A stretch of 64,000 nucleotides of DNA from Mugil cephalus (GCF_022458985.1 NC_061786.1:24110974-24174973); one strand, 5' to 3'; counted from the first letter of the stretch, positions 46,079-57,575 are shown. The notes: generated by a model from the sequence alone, not told the origin. Translations and numbers: made by a program.

Positions 46079-46420
46079 GACGGACCCGCAGCCGGATCAC
46101 GGATCCTGCAGGTCCCGCTCCGGGTCTCCGGGTCTCCGGGTCTCCGGGTCTCCGGGTCACCTGGTCCTGGTCCTGGTCCTGGTCCTGGTGAGTGTGTATG
46201 CGTCCTGGTCCAGATGGAAGCGAGCCGAGCCGAGCCGAGCCGAGAGAGTCAGTGTTAGTGAAGAGGAGGAGGAGGAGATGGTGACCTGCGGACTGATCCT
46301 CCTCCTGCTGCAGGTCCAGCCTCCTCCTTCCTCCTTCCTCCTTCCTCCTCCTCCTTCCTCCTTCCTCCTTCCTCCTCCTCATTCCTCCTCTCCCTCTGCT
46401 TCTCAGGTTAAACTCATTAA
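46079..46420. promoter_or_regulatory. foxa1 5' flank with short arrays
   Basis: Directly upstream of the foxa1 start: GGGTCTCCGGGTCTCC units (46123-46160), CCTGGT units (46160-46190), GAGCCGAGCCGAGCC (46218-46242) and CCTTCCTCCTCC arrays (46318-46400). The promoter must lie here, but I see no confident TATA or initiator. Confidence 0.4.
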
Positions 46421-47990
46421 CCACTTTTTATTTGATCACTTTCTGTCTCCTTCAGCTTCCGTTCAGAGCTCCATTAAAAAAAGATGCGTTTTAAGGATTC
46501 CAGTGTTTTGAGGTCAATCAACTCTTCTTTCCTTCCTCAGAGGCCGCGATGCAGTGACTTAAACATCAAACCAACAAATGTGAGATTAAAAAAAGAAGAG
46601 GACATGTGTGTATATATATAAAATATAATGTGTGTGTGTGTATATATATACAGAGAGAGAGAGAGAATATATTTAACACAATAGAATAAAAGCACATGAC
46701 AAATAGACATAAAGTGTCTGGTGCGACCTCTGAGCTGCGTTGGTGCAACGAGGGATGAAATGAGTCAATAAATATAATATAGAGTATAAATGTGAGGGCA
46801 TGTAATTATTTGTTTAGAGACAGTGAAACCCAGGAGATATAAGAAAAGCTAAAAACATTAGAATAAACAAATACAATGGAAACAAAAAGCTGCATCTAGA
46901 ATATTAACATTTTATATTTATCATTTGGGTTGAACTGAAGAATATTTCTGAATCATCCCCTAAAAAAATATTGATTTAAAACCATTCATTAAAAATTTAT
47001 TTCTGCTCTGTTAAATTCTAGATTCTTAAAGTTTGTGTTTTATTAATGACGATGACATTTATTCTATTTATTGGGTCAGGTTTGATAATGACACACGTCT
47101 GATCCATGTGAGAAATCTGAAACTAACTCTATTTTATTATTTGACAGATGGAGGAAGAAATAAAATACTGATGAAACTATTAATACTGAGCTGGTGTTAA
47201 ACATCTGGTCGACGGATCCTGGACCCGAACAAACAGCTGAGACCTGCTTTAATATCAACAATAAAAACACATTTATCTTTTTATTAGCTCCTCCCGACTC
47301 ATTTCATCCTGTTTTCCTTTTTAATTAGTGTTCAGAACATATAAGACACCGAGACAATATCAACCTGTTAGAAATAAACCAGGACGACAGAACCAGAGCA
47401 GCTTATTTAAATAAAACCACACTCAGACCAGCTGATCTGTGGTAACCGTGGAGACGTGAGGAGGAGACCGAGAAATGGAAGAATTATGAAGAGATTATCG
47501 GTTATTATTTACCACGAAGGACGAAGGAGACAGGAGTCAACGTCTTTAACACACGGAGACGGAGGAGACGGAGGAGACGGAGGAGACGGAGGAGACGGAG
47601 GACGACTGTGAATTACATCTGAGAAACAACTGAACACTTTGTTGTTGAGCTGATGATGTGATTCGTCATAAATCTGACTGAGTTTATTGAACCTTTCATT
47701 TAACTGTAGTTATTAACGGAGCTGGAAGCAGGAGGAGGCTCCTTCCGTTTGCTCCGTCTATAGAGGAGGTGGAGGAGCAGGAGGAGGAGCAGGAGGAGGT
47801 TCAGGCTGTAAATCAGCACTAAAAGCTCCTGACTGATCTTTATCTGTTGTGACTAATTCAGTCGTCATCTTCCTCCTCACAGACCGAGCGACGCCAGGTC
47901 TGAACTACACACCCACAGGAAGAGACTGGACCGGGACCTGGACCTGGTCCTGGACCTGGACCTGGTTGTGTATGAGTGGTGCTGTCAGAT
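46421..47990. other. foxa1-yipf6 intergenic sequence
   Basis: AT-rich unique sequence with short (TA/TG)n at 46600-46650, GGAGACGGAGGAGACGG units at 47555-47600 and purine runs near 47760-47800. No gene visible. Confidence 0.6.
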
Positions 47991-47994
47991 GATA

Positions 47995-48032
47995 TTGTGT
48001 GTGTGTGTGTGTGTGTGTGTGGCCGTGGAGGC

Positions 48033-48063
<31 letters not shown>

Positions 48064-48074
48064 GCCGTGGAGGC

Positions 48075-48138
<64 letters not shown>

Positions 48139-48180
48139 CCGTGGAGGCGGTGTGTGTGTGTGTGTGTGTGTGTGTGGGGG
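47995..48180. repeat. (GT)n microsatellite interrupted by GGCCGTGGAGGCGG
   Basis: Three GT blocks separated by three copies of GGCCGTGGAGGCGG, ending in a G run. It is a compound microsatellite formed by duplicating the interruption. Confidence 0.93.
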
Positions 48181-48482
48181 GGGGGGGTCTCATGTTATTA
48201 AAGCCTCTGAAGGAGTTTGTTCTGAACTCCTGAACTCTGATTCACCCCCTGCTGTCAATCATCCAGGTGAAGACAACAGGTGAGTTCACCTGAGGGTCAG
48301 ACAGTCAGAGGGAACATCACATGACCTTTGACCTCCACACACACGGTCTCTGTGAGCGCCCCCTGCTGCCTGTATTATATTAATACTCACTGTATCTGTA
48401 TTACTACTATAAAGCTAAACACACACACACACACACTATTACTATACTATTCACTTATTTTTATAATTCCGTAAATAACCTG

Positions 48483-48483
<1 letters not shown>

Positions 48484-48559
<76 letters not shown>
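48484..48559. repeat. (GATA)n microsatellite
   Basis: About 19 perfect tetranucleotide units. Confidence 0.97.
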
Positions 48560-48689
48560 TTAATACATATCTAAATATATAAAATATTATATAAAACGTG
48601 GTAAAATTACTTCTTACATCTTTGATAAACTGTACGTTTCCTTAATAATTCATAATTCTGTATAAAGCTGACTTTTTGAATTGTATAAT

Positions 48690-48927
48690 GGACGGAGGTG
48701 AACGTGTGGCCCGGATGTTGGTGCGTCGGCGCGTCGATGACGTAACCCGGAAGTAAACAATCCCCAGCTGACGTGGAGCAGCCGGAGCTGAAGTCCTGGT
48801 TCCTGGTGGCGTCTGTGGCGGCTCCAGCTTATGTCCCGGTTCTTCTGCAGCATTACTGACTTTAATTAACGAGTCTGGACTCAGAGAAGAACTGAAGGCG
48901 ACACTTTAAACGTCTCTGGAAGCTAAG
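48690..48927 (+). promoter_or_regulatory. yipf6 promoter/5' UTR with CRE- and ETS-like sites
   Basis: CpG-rich segment with TGACGTAA at 48738-48745 directly followed by CCCGGAAGT at 48746-48754 (ATF/CREB-like and ETS-like), the classical pairing of housekeeping promoters. The coding start follows at 48928. Confidence 0.5.
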
Positions 48928-48935
48928 ATGGCGGC
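48924..48935 (+). promoter_or_regulatory. TISU-like start-codon context of yipf6
   Basis: TAAGATGGCGGC around the start codon matches the TISU/YY1 element (SAASATGGCGGC) except for the first base. It would act both as a YY1 site and as an efficient initiation context if the 5' UTR is very short. Confidence 0.5.
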
Positions 48936-49924
48936 GGAGGAGGCCAGCAGGCCGTTCGCCGGACTCTCCGACGTCTCCATCTCGGAGGACATCCCCGTGG
49001 AGGGGGACATCTCGGTGCCCAGCGCCTCCCGGAGAGACGAGGAGTTCTCGACGCTGGACGAGCCGGTGAAGGAGACCATCCTGCGGGACCTGCGGGCGGT
49101 GGGCTACAAGTTCGTCCACGTCCTGTACCCGAAGCGGAGCTCGGCTCTGCTGCGGGACTGGGACCTGTGGGGGCCGCTGCTCCTCTGCGTCGCCCTGGCC
49201 CTGATGCTCCAGGGCGGCGCGGCGGACAGCGACGACCAGGGGGGGCCGCAGTTCGCTGAGGTACGAGCCGAACACACCGGGACGGGGGTCAGGGTTCAGG
49301 TGGGAGGGGTAGAGGTCCAACCTCCTAGAGGTTTACCAGACCTGGTCAACCAGGAGGAGGCTCCTGAACTCACCGACCGGCCATAACATTATGACCTTAT
49401 TAGCACCAGCATTAGCATCTGCTGCTCTGCCAGGCTTCCTGCCCCCCCAGACTGGACTCTGGGTTGGTCCAGATACTCGCTACAGAGAAAACAAGTTCTT
49501 GTTCTGGGGTTCAGTTAAATACATGTTTTGATGCTTGATTGACATGTTTCGTCCTAATGAATCGTCCCGTCCTCTGTCCCAGGTCTTCGTCATCGTCTGG
49601 TTCGGCTCCATCATCATCACCCTGAACTCCAAGCTGCTGGGCGGCACCATCTCCTTCTTCCAGAGCCTGTGTGTCCTGGGTTACTGCATCATGCCTCTGA
49701 CCGTGGCCATGGCCGTGTGTCGCATCGTCCTGCTCAGCGGCTCCGGGACCATCAGCTTCGCCGTGAGACTGGCCGTGGTGACGCCGTCCTTCGGCTGGGC
49801 CACCTTCGCCTCCACCGCCTTCCTCGCCGACAGCCAGCCTCCCAACCGCAAGGCGCTGGTGGTCTACCCCGTGTTCCTCTTCTACTTTGTGATCAGCTGG
49901 ATGATCCTGACGTTCTCGCCGTGA
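48928..49924 (+). CDS. yipf6: YIPF6, Yip1-domain Golgi membrane protein
   Basis: Multi-pass Golgi membrane protein of the YIPF family that works with Rab-dependent ER-Golgi and secretory traffic. Exons 48928-49260 and 49583-49924 join in phase 0 to 224 residues. The cytosolic N-terminus carries the family phrases FAGLSDVSISEDIPVEGDI and LRDLRAVGYKFVHVLYP. Five hydrophobic segments follow: LWGPLLLCVALALML, VFVIVWFGSIIITL, ISFFQSLCVLGYCIMPLTVA, RLAVVTPSFGWATFASTAFL, and YPVFLFYFVISWMILTF near the end. Length is close to mammalian YIPF6 (236). Only one coding intron is present; human YIPF6, as I recall, has several. The gene is intact with no stop or frameshift. The human orthologue is on the X, so the position next to foxa1 is not conserved. 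Confidence 0.96.
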
Positions 49925-51240
49925 CCGCGAATGTCGTGGAGCTTTGGCCTCGACTCAGGACGAAACCAGAGCGGCGGCCGAGGGAGAGACTGAACCGTGT
50001 GTTTGTATTTTCAGCTGTAAATAGAAATCCTTCATGAATGTTGGAGCTGTCGGGGTCTCATCACTTCTCTTTCTTCCGGCTCTGAGGGTTCGTCCCGTCT
50101 GCAGGACGTCCACTAAAAACCTGAGACTTTATTTCAGTGTTTGGTTCAAGAGGAAACGACGACTTCATCCTCACAGTGAACGTTGGCTTCTCTGGACGTT
50201 TGTCTGGACACTAACAACAAAAAAGATAAAAAATTTAAATATTTTAGATAAAACATCTCGAATGACAGATCAAATGATCACTGAGAGACAAAAAGTCAAA
50301 ACTGAGATAAAGCTTTTATCTCAGAAAGTTTTCTTTGTTTGATCTGAAAACTTTTCTGTTGCTGTTACTTCACTCAGTTCATTTTAGTGTGTTTTTCTGG
50401 TCGGTTCTTAAACAGCTGATTTCATTTAATTCTGACCTGGACGACAGTGAAGCCGCCGGCGTTCAGTCAGAGGAGATGCTAGCAGCTAGCAGCTAGCAGC
50501 TAGCAGGTAGCAATTAACAGTTAACAGTTAGCAGCTATTAGATAACAGCTAACAGCTATTAGATAACTGCTAGCAGCTAACAGGCCGCTGAGTTTAACGC
50601 TTCGTCAGAGAGGGAGACGTCCCGGACGCTTCTGTCAGACTGAATGCTGGGAATTGCAGGAAATCAAACAGTCACAATAAACCATGTGACCTGTCAGCCT
50701 TGAACAACAGACCTGATCTCACATCATTTTATTCTTCTCCACCTCTTTAATTTATGGTTAAACTCTTTAAGCTGATTAAAAACTTTTATTTCACCTGCTG
50801 GGGCGAAGTTTTTCTTTCTTTTGTTGTTCCAAAAAACTCCAGAATTAAAATGAAAATAAATAAAATATATGAAAGATGATAACAAATACTCAGAAATCCT
50901 GATTTTATTGAATAAAGTTTCACTGTGCTGATAAATTCCAGATGAATGAAGGTGGAAATGACGTGAAGTGAAAGTGATGCACTGGGGACCTCATGAGGAG
51001 GATCCAGCTCATCACAGCAGCTTCATAAATGTGAACAATCGATGTTTGTCAGGAGGAAACAGTCACGACACATTTCACATGAAAGACGAAACAAAGGAAA
51101 TATTAGTGTGTTAATTGATCACAATAAATTTAGTTTAACCATATAAATACAATAAAACTGGAGAAGACTATTCTATGGAAATACAGTATATCCCAAGAAA
51201 AAGAAATAAAATATAAATATATAAAATATCACTGAGATAA

Positions 51241-51470
51241 CTCCGGTTTCCTCCCACCTCCAAAGACCAGCTCGTTAGGCTGATTGGTGATTGAAATTGA
51301 TCCTAAGTGTGTGAATGGTTGTTGGTCCATGTGTTAGTCCTGTGATAGGCTGGAGACCTGTCCAGGGTTGGACCCCCCCCCCCCCCCCTCCTGATGCCAG
51401 CTGGGACAGACTCCAGCGACCCCTGCGACCCCAGTGAAGGATTAAATGGTACAGAAGATGAGACGAGAAC
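51241..51470. mobile_element. Retroposon 3'-tail fragment (L2/SINE-like)
   Basis: Reads CTCCGGTTTCCTCCCACCTC, GGTTGTTGGTCCATGTGTTA, CTGTGATAGGCTGGAGACCT, then a poly(C) tract and CAGACTCCAGCGACCCCTGC, ending GAAGGATTAAATGGTACAGA. These phrases are the typical 3' tail of vertebrate L2-related retroposons abundant in teleosts. Family name not assigned. Confidence 0.55.
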
Positions 51471-52539
51471 ACTGAGATAAACGTTTCTGTTGCTTCATTC
51501 TGTTCATTTTAGTTTATTTTTCTGGTCCGTTCTCAAACAGCTGATTTCATTTAAATCAGTGAAACTGTCAGCGTTCAGTCTGAGGGGTGCTAACAGCTAA
51601 CAGCTAGCAGCTAACAGGCTGCTGAGTTTAACCTGAGACAACTGTGGAGGTTCTCAGTCATCCAGGTGAAGGCATAGACGAGATCTGGAAATATCTAAGT
51701 CTATTGTTTCTATAAGGGAATTTTGTTTTGAGGAAATAAGTCTTGAAGAGAGATAAATAAAATGTTTTTGAATTTCATTTAATGTTTGTACTAACAGCAG
51801 CTCGTTCGCTGCAGAATTACAAAAAATAAAAAATATGTATTTTATTTCCACTTTGCGAACATCCTCTCTCCCTCCCGTCCAGCAGGTCGCGCTAAAGCTT
51901 TGAAGCCGTCACAATGAAACACCCGAAGAAGAACCACTTCACGAGTGAGAAGAAGTTTTATCTTATTTAACTGTATGGACGTATTTAATGTGTGTGTAAA
52001 GCCTTTACCTGTCAGCTTCATATGTAACATTAACGTTAACACTAACGTAAGTTTGTGTCTGAACTGTCGCTGCGTAAACAGAACCCAGCGTTGGTCACAT
52101 GGACTTGTTCTGTTTGTGTTTGTTAAAGAGTTTTTACTTTTATGTGCATGAAGCTACGGTGACAAAATCATTTCCCTCGTGGATCATTAAAGTCTGTCTA
52201 AGTTTAATTCTACATTTTGTTTAACACATACTCTTCCTGTAACTATATCTTCTTTCATTTTTCATCATTATATCATAAACACTATTGTGTTACTATTATT
52301 AAACATATTATTGCTGTTTTTATTGTTAATATCAATCCGTTTTCACAGATACGTACAAGTCTTTCAATGGCGTTGCGCATTACCTGCATTTTTAATTTAA
52401 CCAATCTATATAGTATCATAAATATATGTCTGACATTTATAATAAACCAAACGGATTGAAAAACGGTTGTAAATTCAGTGATTTCTGATAATTTTAATCG
52501 TTGATAGATCTCTGCCTCCGTTCACTAATACAGTCGGTA

Positions 52540-52600
<61 letters not shown>
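52540..52600. repeat. (TA)n microsatellite
   Basis: About 30 perfect TA dinucleotides, followed at 52614-52660 by a (GT)n/(TA)n compound. Confidence 0.97.
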
Positions 52601-52602
<2 letters not shown>

Positions 52603-52615
52603 AGTAGAGACCATA

Positions 52616-52648
<33 letters not shown>

Positions 52649-52699
52649 TATATATATATAGTAAAGACCATAGTGTATCTATATATTAGGAGTGGACAC

Positions 52700-52934
52700 A
52701 GCTTCCCCCTGCCCAAGATGGCGGCCGCGTTGACGCATCGTTCCAATGGACAGAGACGGCGGAGGCGGCATCTAGTGTTTATATCTATACGAGGAAAACA
52801 TTACACGTCATCACTGCGCGACGCCGTCAAGAAGCGCCGCGCAGCTCCAGCTGTTTAGCCCGTATCCGTCTCTATGGTTCACCCGGCTCCCGTGCTCCTC
52901 GGCGGGCAGAGCCGCAGCTCGTAGCCGCCTCCAG
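52700..52934 (+). promoter_or_regulatory. CpG-rich promoter of the F-box gene with YY1 site
   Basis: AAGATGGCGGC at 52715-52725 is a YY1-type element. The segment is CpG-rich and leads to the F-box start codon at 52935. Confidence 0.5.
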
Positions 52935-54272
52935 ATGGAGGAGGGTCCGCAGCTTCCCCCGGAGCTCTGGGTCTACGTGTTCAGCTTCCTGAGCACCGAG
53001 GAGAAACACACGGTCCGCTGCTGCTGCAGGTCCCTGAAGAGGCTTATCGACCACCCGTCCCTGTGGAGGAACTACACCGTGGCGCTGTCCGACCTCCGCC
53101 GCTACACCTACGGCTTCTGGGACACGCTGCTGCAGCGACAACTCACCCGGGTCTCGGTGCGACACCTGCGGCGTAAAGAGTGGCGGCGCCTGGTGACTTT
53201 CCTCCCGTCTCTCACCGCCGTGGTGTTCGTGGACGGAGGGCGACTCTACAAAGAGAAGTACCTGGACAACCTGAGCAGGTGGGATCTGGTCACGGCTCAT
53301 TATTTCAGGAAACGTTTTCAGGTTTCTCCAGTGATTCAGATCCAGGTGGAACCTGCTCTTTCTGTGCAGATGTTTTATTTATTCTGCTCTTGTCCTTTGT
53401 CCATCAAACTGTGAGAACATTTCTGCAACTTCATTTCTACTTGGACTGAACCACAGTTTCCCCTTTTCTTTGAACATATATAGTTTAGCTTCATTACTAT
53501 TCGGACAAAAAGAAACTTTTCTGATTATTATAATCTGATTATTCATTGAGCCCAGTCCCTCATAAATTCAGTGTCCCCCACATTTAGATTTATTCTCCAG
53601 TCCACCTACACTCAATAGACACATTTCGCTGTAGTTTAATTGTTCACGGCTATTTTTGCTGCTGGTGTTGTTATTGTACAGACTGTATTTATTGTGTATA
53701 GCTGCTATATATATTTTTATTTTTGTGCTGCTGTAGTTTCTATTTTTTTAATTCTGTGTTTGTTTGTTTTCACCAGACAGTGACAATAAAAACATATAAA
53801 AAGACAATATAACATCCACCCCTCTCCATCTTTGAGGCATCATATTATTGCAGTTGTGTGGAAGCTGCTAAGCCCTGGACTCATGTGTCCTGTGATGAGC
53901 AGGTTCCCCCACCTCCGGGACCTGGGGGTGCGTAACGGCAGCTGGGAGGAGCCGATGCTGGGGAGGATTCTGAGGGAGCAGCTGCAGGAGCGACTGACTC
54001 ACCTGAGTGTCTGCAACGTGAGGCTTCCCTGCACCGAGGACTTCATCCAGACCGTGTCCCACCTGGTCCACCTGCAGTACCTGCTGTTCCACCAGCAGGG
54101 GGAGGGCTACGGCCTGGACACCGTGAGGCCCGTGTCCCGACAAGTCTTCCACCGGCTCCTCCTCAAGCTCCAGAGGCTCCGGCACCTGTCCTGGGGCATG
54201 AGGGGGGAGCCCCCGGAGCCCCTCCCCGACGACTACCTGAGCCCCCCGGACCCAGAGCATCCAGGTGAGGGG

Positions 54273-54314
<42 letters not shown>

Positions 54315-55402
54315 GGTGATCCTGTCTGACCTCTCCCCCCCCTTCTTGTCCTCCCCCTGCAGCCTCCTCCAGGTACGGGGGTCCGTCTCTCTCCAGTCTG
54401 GAGCTGGTGGACTACCCAGAGACCCTCCTGTCCGAGGAGGCGCTGAGGAGCCTGGGGGGTCTCCGGTCCCTGAGCGTCCGCTACAGGTACATCAGGGAGG
54501 GGGTGGAGTGCCGCCTCCGGTCGTGGCTGAGTCACCTGGAAGGACTGGAGACCTTGTCCATCATCGGAGGGAACTCCCTGGCCACCTACACCACCACGGT
54601 CCCGTCCAGCGTGACCCGGCTCACCCTCAGAGTGGCCATCACCCTCAAGGACATGGACTCCATCGCCCCCAAGGTCCCGGGACTGGTCCACCTGGACATC
54701 GAGCAGAACCGGTCCAGCGGGAGCCTCTGCAGACGCATCCCCATGTTGTTCCCTCGGCTCAGGACGCTCCGGATCAGGTGGGTCCAGGTTCTGATGTCTG
54801 GTCTGAAAAAACGAAGAAGAGTATTGGAGTACTAGAGTATTCGAGTACTAGAGTAGTAGAGTATTAGAGCACTAGAGTATTAAAGTATTAGTGTACTAGA
54901 GTATTAGAGTATTACAATACAAGTCAAAGTCAAAACCTGAGTTTCTATTCATAAATACGTCAAAAGTCTGGAGACACCTTCTCATTAAGTTCAGTGAGGA
55001 CGTGTCTCCATACTTTTGTCTGTCTGTAACGCAGCATTAACTCTGTTAGTACATCGGGTTAAATAGTTCGTCTTAGATCTGGTGTGAGCATAAAGTCCAT
55101 ATGTCCCACATGTCCCACTCCAGTCACCGGTCCGTCTGTCCTGTCCCAGGTTTTTCCGGAGGGAGCCGGAGAAGGACCTGCTGAGCCTCCACCGGCTCCG
55201 TCACCTGGAGCGTCTGGAGCTGCTGGTGGAGCGCTCCTTCATCCTCAGAGACTACCTGAACGGGCACCCGTGGCCCAGCCCCTGCGTCCAGGAGCTGATC
55301 CACGAGCTGAGGGAGCTGTCCGAGAACCGGATCACTGTGGTCACCGCCATGAGGCAGAGGAACCCCCTCAGGGAGTGTGACTGTGTCTGGGAGGGCGACT
55401 GA
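52935..55402 (+). CDS. F-box protein with leucine-rich repeats, family member not identified
   Basis: Probable substrate receptor of an SCF-type ubiquitin ligase. Exons 52935-53278, 53903-54264, 54363-54777 and 55150-55402 join in phase to 457 residues. The F-box is at about residues 4-50 (LPPELWVYVFSFLSTEEKHT, RCCCRSLKRLIDHPSLWRNY). The rest is Leu-rich with spacing typical of irregular F-box LRRs (LTHLSVCNVRLPC, LRHLSWGM, LSSLELVDYPETLLSEEALR, LRSLSVRYRYI, LTLRVAITLKDMDS, LRTLRIRFF, LERLELLVERSFIL), ending ECDCVWEGD. Every join keeps frame and splice consensus, so the gene is intact. It resembles the FBXL12-type layout but is longer and not clearly that protein. No equivalent neighbour of foxa1, yipf6 or srp54 is known to me. 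Substrate cannot be stated. Confidence 0.82.
53279..53902 (+). other. First intron of the F-box gene
   Basis: AT-rich, unique sequence of 624 bp. Contains GTGACAATAAAAACATATAA near 53780, which resembles a retroposon tail or cryptic poly(A) signal. No exon seen. Confidence 0.7.
54825..54920. repeat. TAGAGTATTAGAGTACTAGA array (small locus)
   Basis: Short array of AGAGTA followed by TTAG or CTAG in the last intron of the F-box gene; the same monomer forms the large array at 56945-57575. Confidence 0.92.
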
Positions 55403-55860
55403 CCACCAGGACCTGGTCCCCCGCCAAGCTCCAAGACCTGGTCCACCACCAGGACCTGGTCCACCTCTAAGCTCCTAGGCCTGGTCCACCACCAGGACCT
55501 GGTCCACCACCAAGGTCCAAGACCTGGTCCACCACCAGGACCTGGTCCACCACCAAGGTCCAAGACCTGTCCCGCCAGCTAACCTGGCCACCACCAGGAC
55601 CTGGTCCCCGCCAGCCACCTCCCCCCCCCCCCCCCCCCCCCCCCTCCACCCCAGGACCTGGTCCCACCCGCAGCTCCAGCCTGGTCCACCACCAGACCTG
55701 GTCCCCAGCCAAGGTCCAAGACCTGGTCCACCCACTCAGACCTGGTCCACCTCTGAGCTCCTAGGCCTGGTCCACCACCAGGACCTGGTCCACCACCAGG
55801 ACCTGGTCCACCGCCAGGACCTGGTCCACCTCTGAGCTCCTAGGCCTGGTTCTCTGGTGG
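55400..55860. repeat. CCACCAGGACCTGGTCCACC minisatellite overlapping the F-box gene 3' end
   Basis: Starts at the stop codon of the F-box gene and continues about 450 bp, interrupted by a poly(C) run near 55620-55645. The 3' UTR is therefore repeat sequence. Confidence 0.93.
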
Positions 55861-56454
55861 AAGTGGGGATCAGAGCAGTGATGGTGAAGGACGGAGGACA
55901 GACTTCCTGTCCCCTCCTTCTGTCCTCATTCAGACGTTAAAGATGAGACATGAAAGTTGAAAGGAGACGACCTGATGTTCTGGATTTGATCCAGACTTTA
56001 ATCCAGATTAACTTCTTAAAGGACGTTTGTTTTTATCTGGTCTCTGTCCTTTATTAGGACAATTATTAATTTATTTATTTGTCCTCGATGGGAATAAAGA
56101 ATAAAGAGCTGATTAATAATGAGATGGAACAGAATAAACAACAAACAAAAGTATTGAATGCAGATGATGTTGTTGCCAGTAGAGTGGAGAGTGTTACTCT
56201 ACCCCAGGACCGTGAGACCAGGTCCACACGTATGAAAACCATCTGGTTTTCCTTGACGTCGTGTCCAGTATTTCTCCATAAATGTCGATCCATTGTAGTT
56301 GTAGAGAGGCTGTAGTACACGTCCTAGGCCTGTGGGCGGCGCTGCTTCTGATAACGACCTCAGCCAAAGAAGAAGAAGCGGTGGAGCAGACATCAACCTG
56401 GCACACGGACAGTCTGTGATCCTCACGGTAGTGGTGTAGTAGCAGTCACCAGCA

Positions 56455-56655
56455 CGTAATCCCGTACTCCCATAATCCCGTAATCCCGTAGTCCTGTAGT
56501 CCTGTAGTCCTATAATCCCATAGTCCCGTAATCCCATAATCCCGTAGTCCCGTAATCCCCTAATCCTGTAGTCCCGTAGTCCTGTAGTCCCATAGTCCCA
56601 TAATCCCATAGTCCCGTAATCCCGTAATCCTGTAGTCCTGTAGTCCTGTTGTCCA
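56455..56655. repeat. AATCCCGTAGTCCTGTAGTC array
   Basis: Degenerate 9-bp units of (C/T)CCGTAATC and CCTGTAGTC. Confidence 0.9.
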
Positions 56656-56944
56656 CCACTGATGATATCGTTACCAGATGTCGGGGGGTGATGACATCAT
56701 CGTGTTTGTATCAGACTGTTCACACGAATGAAAAATAGGATCCGCACATTCTTCATATTTTTCTTTTTCACCCTGGGACCTGGATTCAAAAGGGTCCAGA
56801 CTCAGGAAGATCCTCTGATCTTCTCTCTGGTTTTCATCAAACACAGTCGAACGTCGCAGAGGATTTTTCTGAACTATTTGTGCACAACAGGTTTTAAAAT
56901 GAAAGTGACAGAAAGTGAAGCCAGTCACAGCTGCACCATTACTA

Positions 56945-57575
56945 ATTAGAGTACTAGAGTACTAGAGTACTAGAGTATTAGAGTACTAGAGCACTAGAGT
57001 ACTAGAGTACTAGAGTATTAGAATACTAGAGTATTAGACTATTAGAGTATTAGAGTACTAGAGTATTAGAGTACTAGAGTATTAGACTATTAGAGTATTA
57101 GAGTACTAGAATATTACAGTATTACAGTATTAGAGTACCAGAATATTAGAGTAGTAGAGTACTAGAGTATTAGACTATTAGAGTATTAGAGTACTAGAAT
57201 ATTACAGTATTACAGTATTAGAGTACTAGAATATTAGAGTAGTAGAGTACTAGAGTATTAGACTATTAGAGTACTAGAGTAGTAGAGTATTAGAGTAGTA
57301 GAGTACTAGAGTATTAGAGTAGTAGAGTATTAGACTACTAGAGTATTAGAGTACTAGAGTATTAGACTATAAGAGTATTAGAGTACTAGAGTATTAGAGT
57401 ACTAGAGTATTAGAATACTAGAGTATTAGAGTATTAGAGCACTAGAGTAGTAGAATACTAGAGTACTGGAGTATTAGAGTACTAGAATACTAAAGTATTA
57501 GAATACTAGAATATTAGAGTACTGGAGTACTAGAGTATTAGAGTACTAGAGTACTAGAGTACTAGAGTACTAGAG
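56945..57575. repeat. AGAGTACTAGAGTATTAGAG array
   Basis: About 630 bp of 9-bp units AGAGTACTAG, AGAGTATTAG and AGAATACTAG in varied order; blocks of several units recur. Confidence 0.95.

Larger units (their letters stand above)
49925..52680. other. Intergenic region between yipf6 and the F-box gene
   Basis: No gene visible. Features: yipf6 3' flank to about 50350; a duplicated block pair (about 50345-50615 and 51480-51640); AGCAGCTAGCAGCTAGCAGG units at 50479-50590; a LINE/SINE-tail-like fragment at 51241-51470; a retroposon-like tail near 52165-52210; (TA)n at 52540-52600 and (GT/TA) at 52614-52660. Confidence 0.6.

Noticed and set aside
48690-48927. Bidirectional promoter for a - strand gene opposite yipf6
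   Set aside because: I see no coding exon on the - strand between foxa1 and yipf6.
52501-52858. Short frames with Ile-Tyr repeats near the F-box promoter
   Set aside because: They translate the (TA)n microsatellite and promoter DNA.
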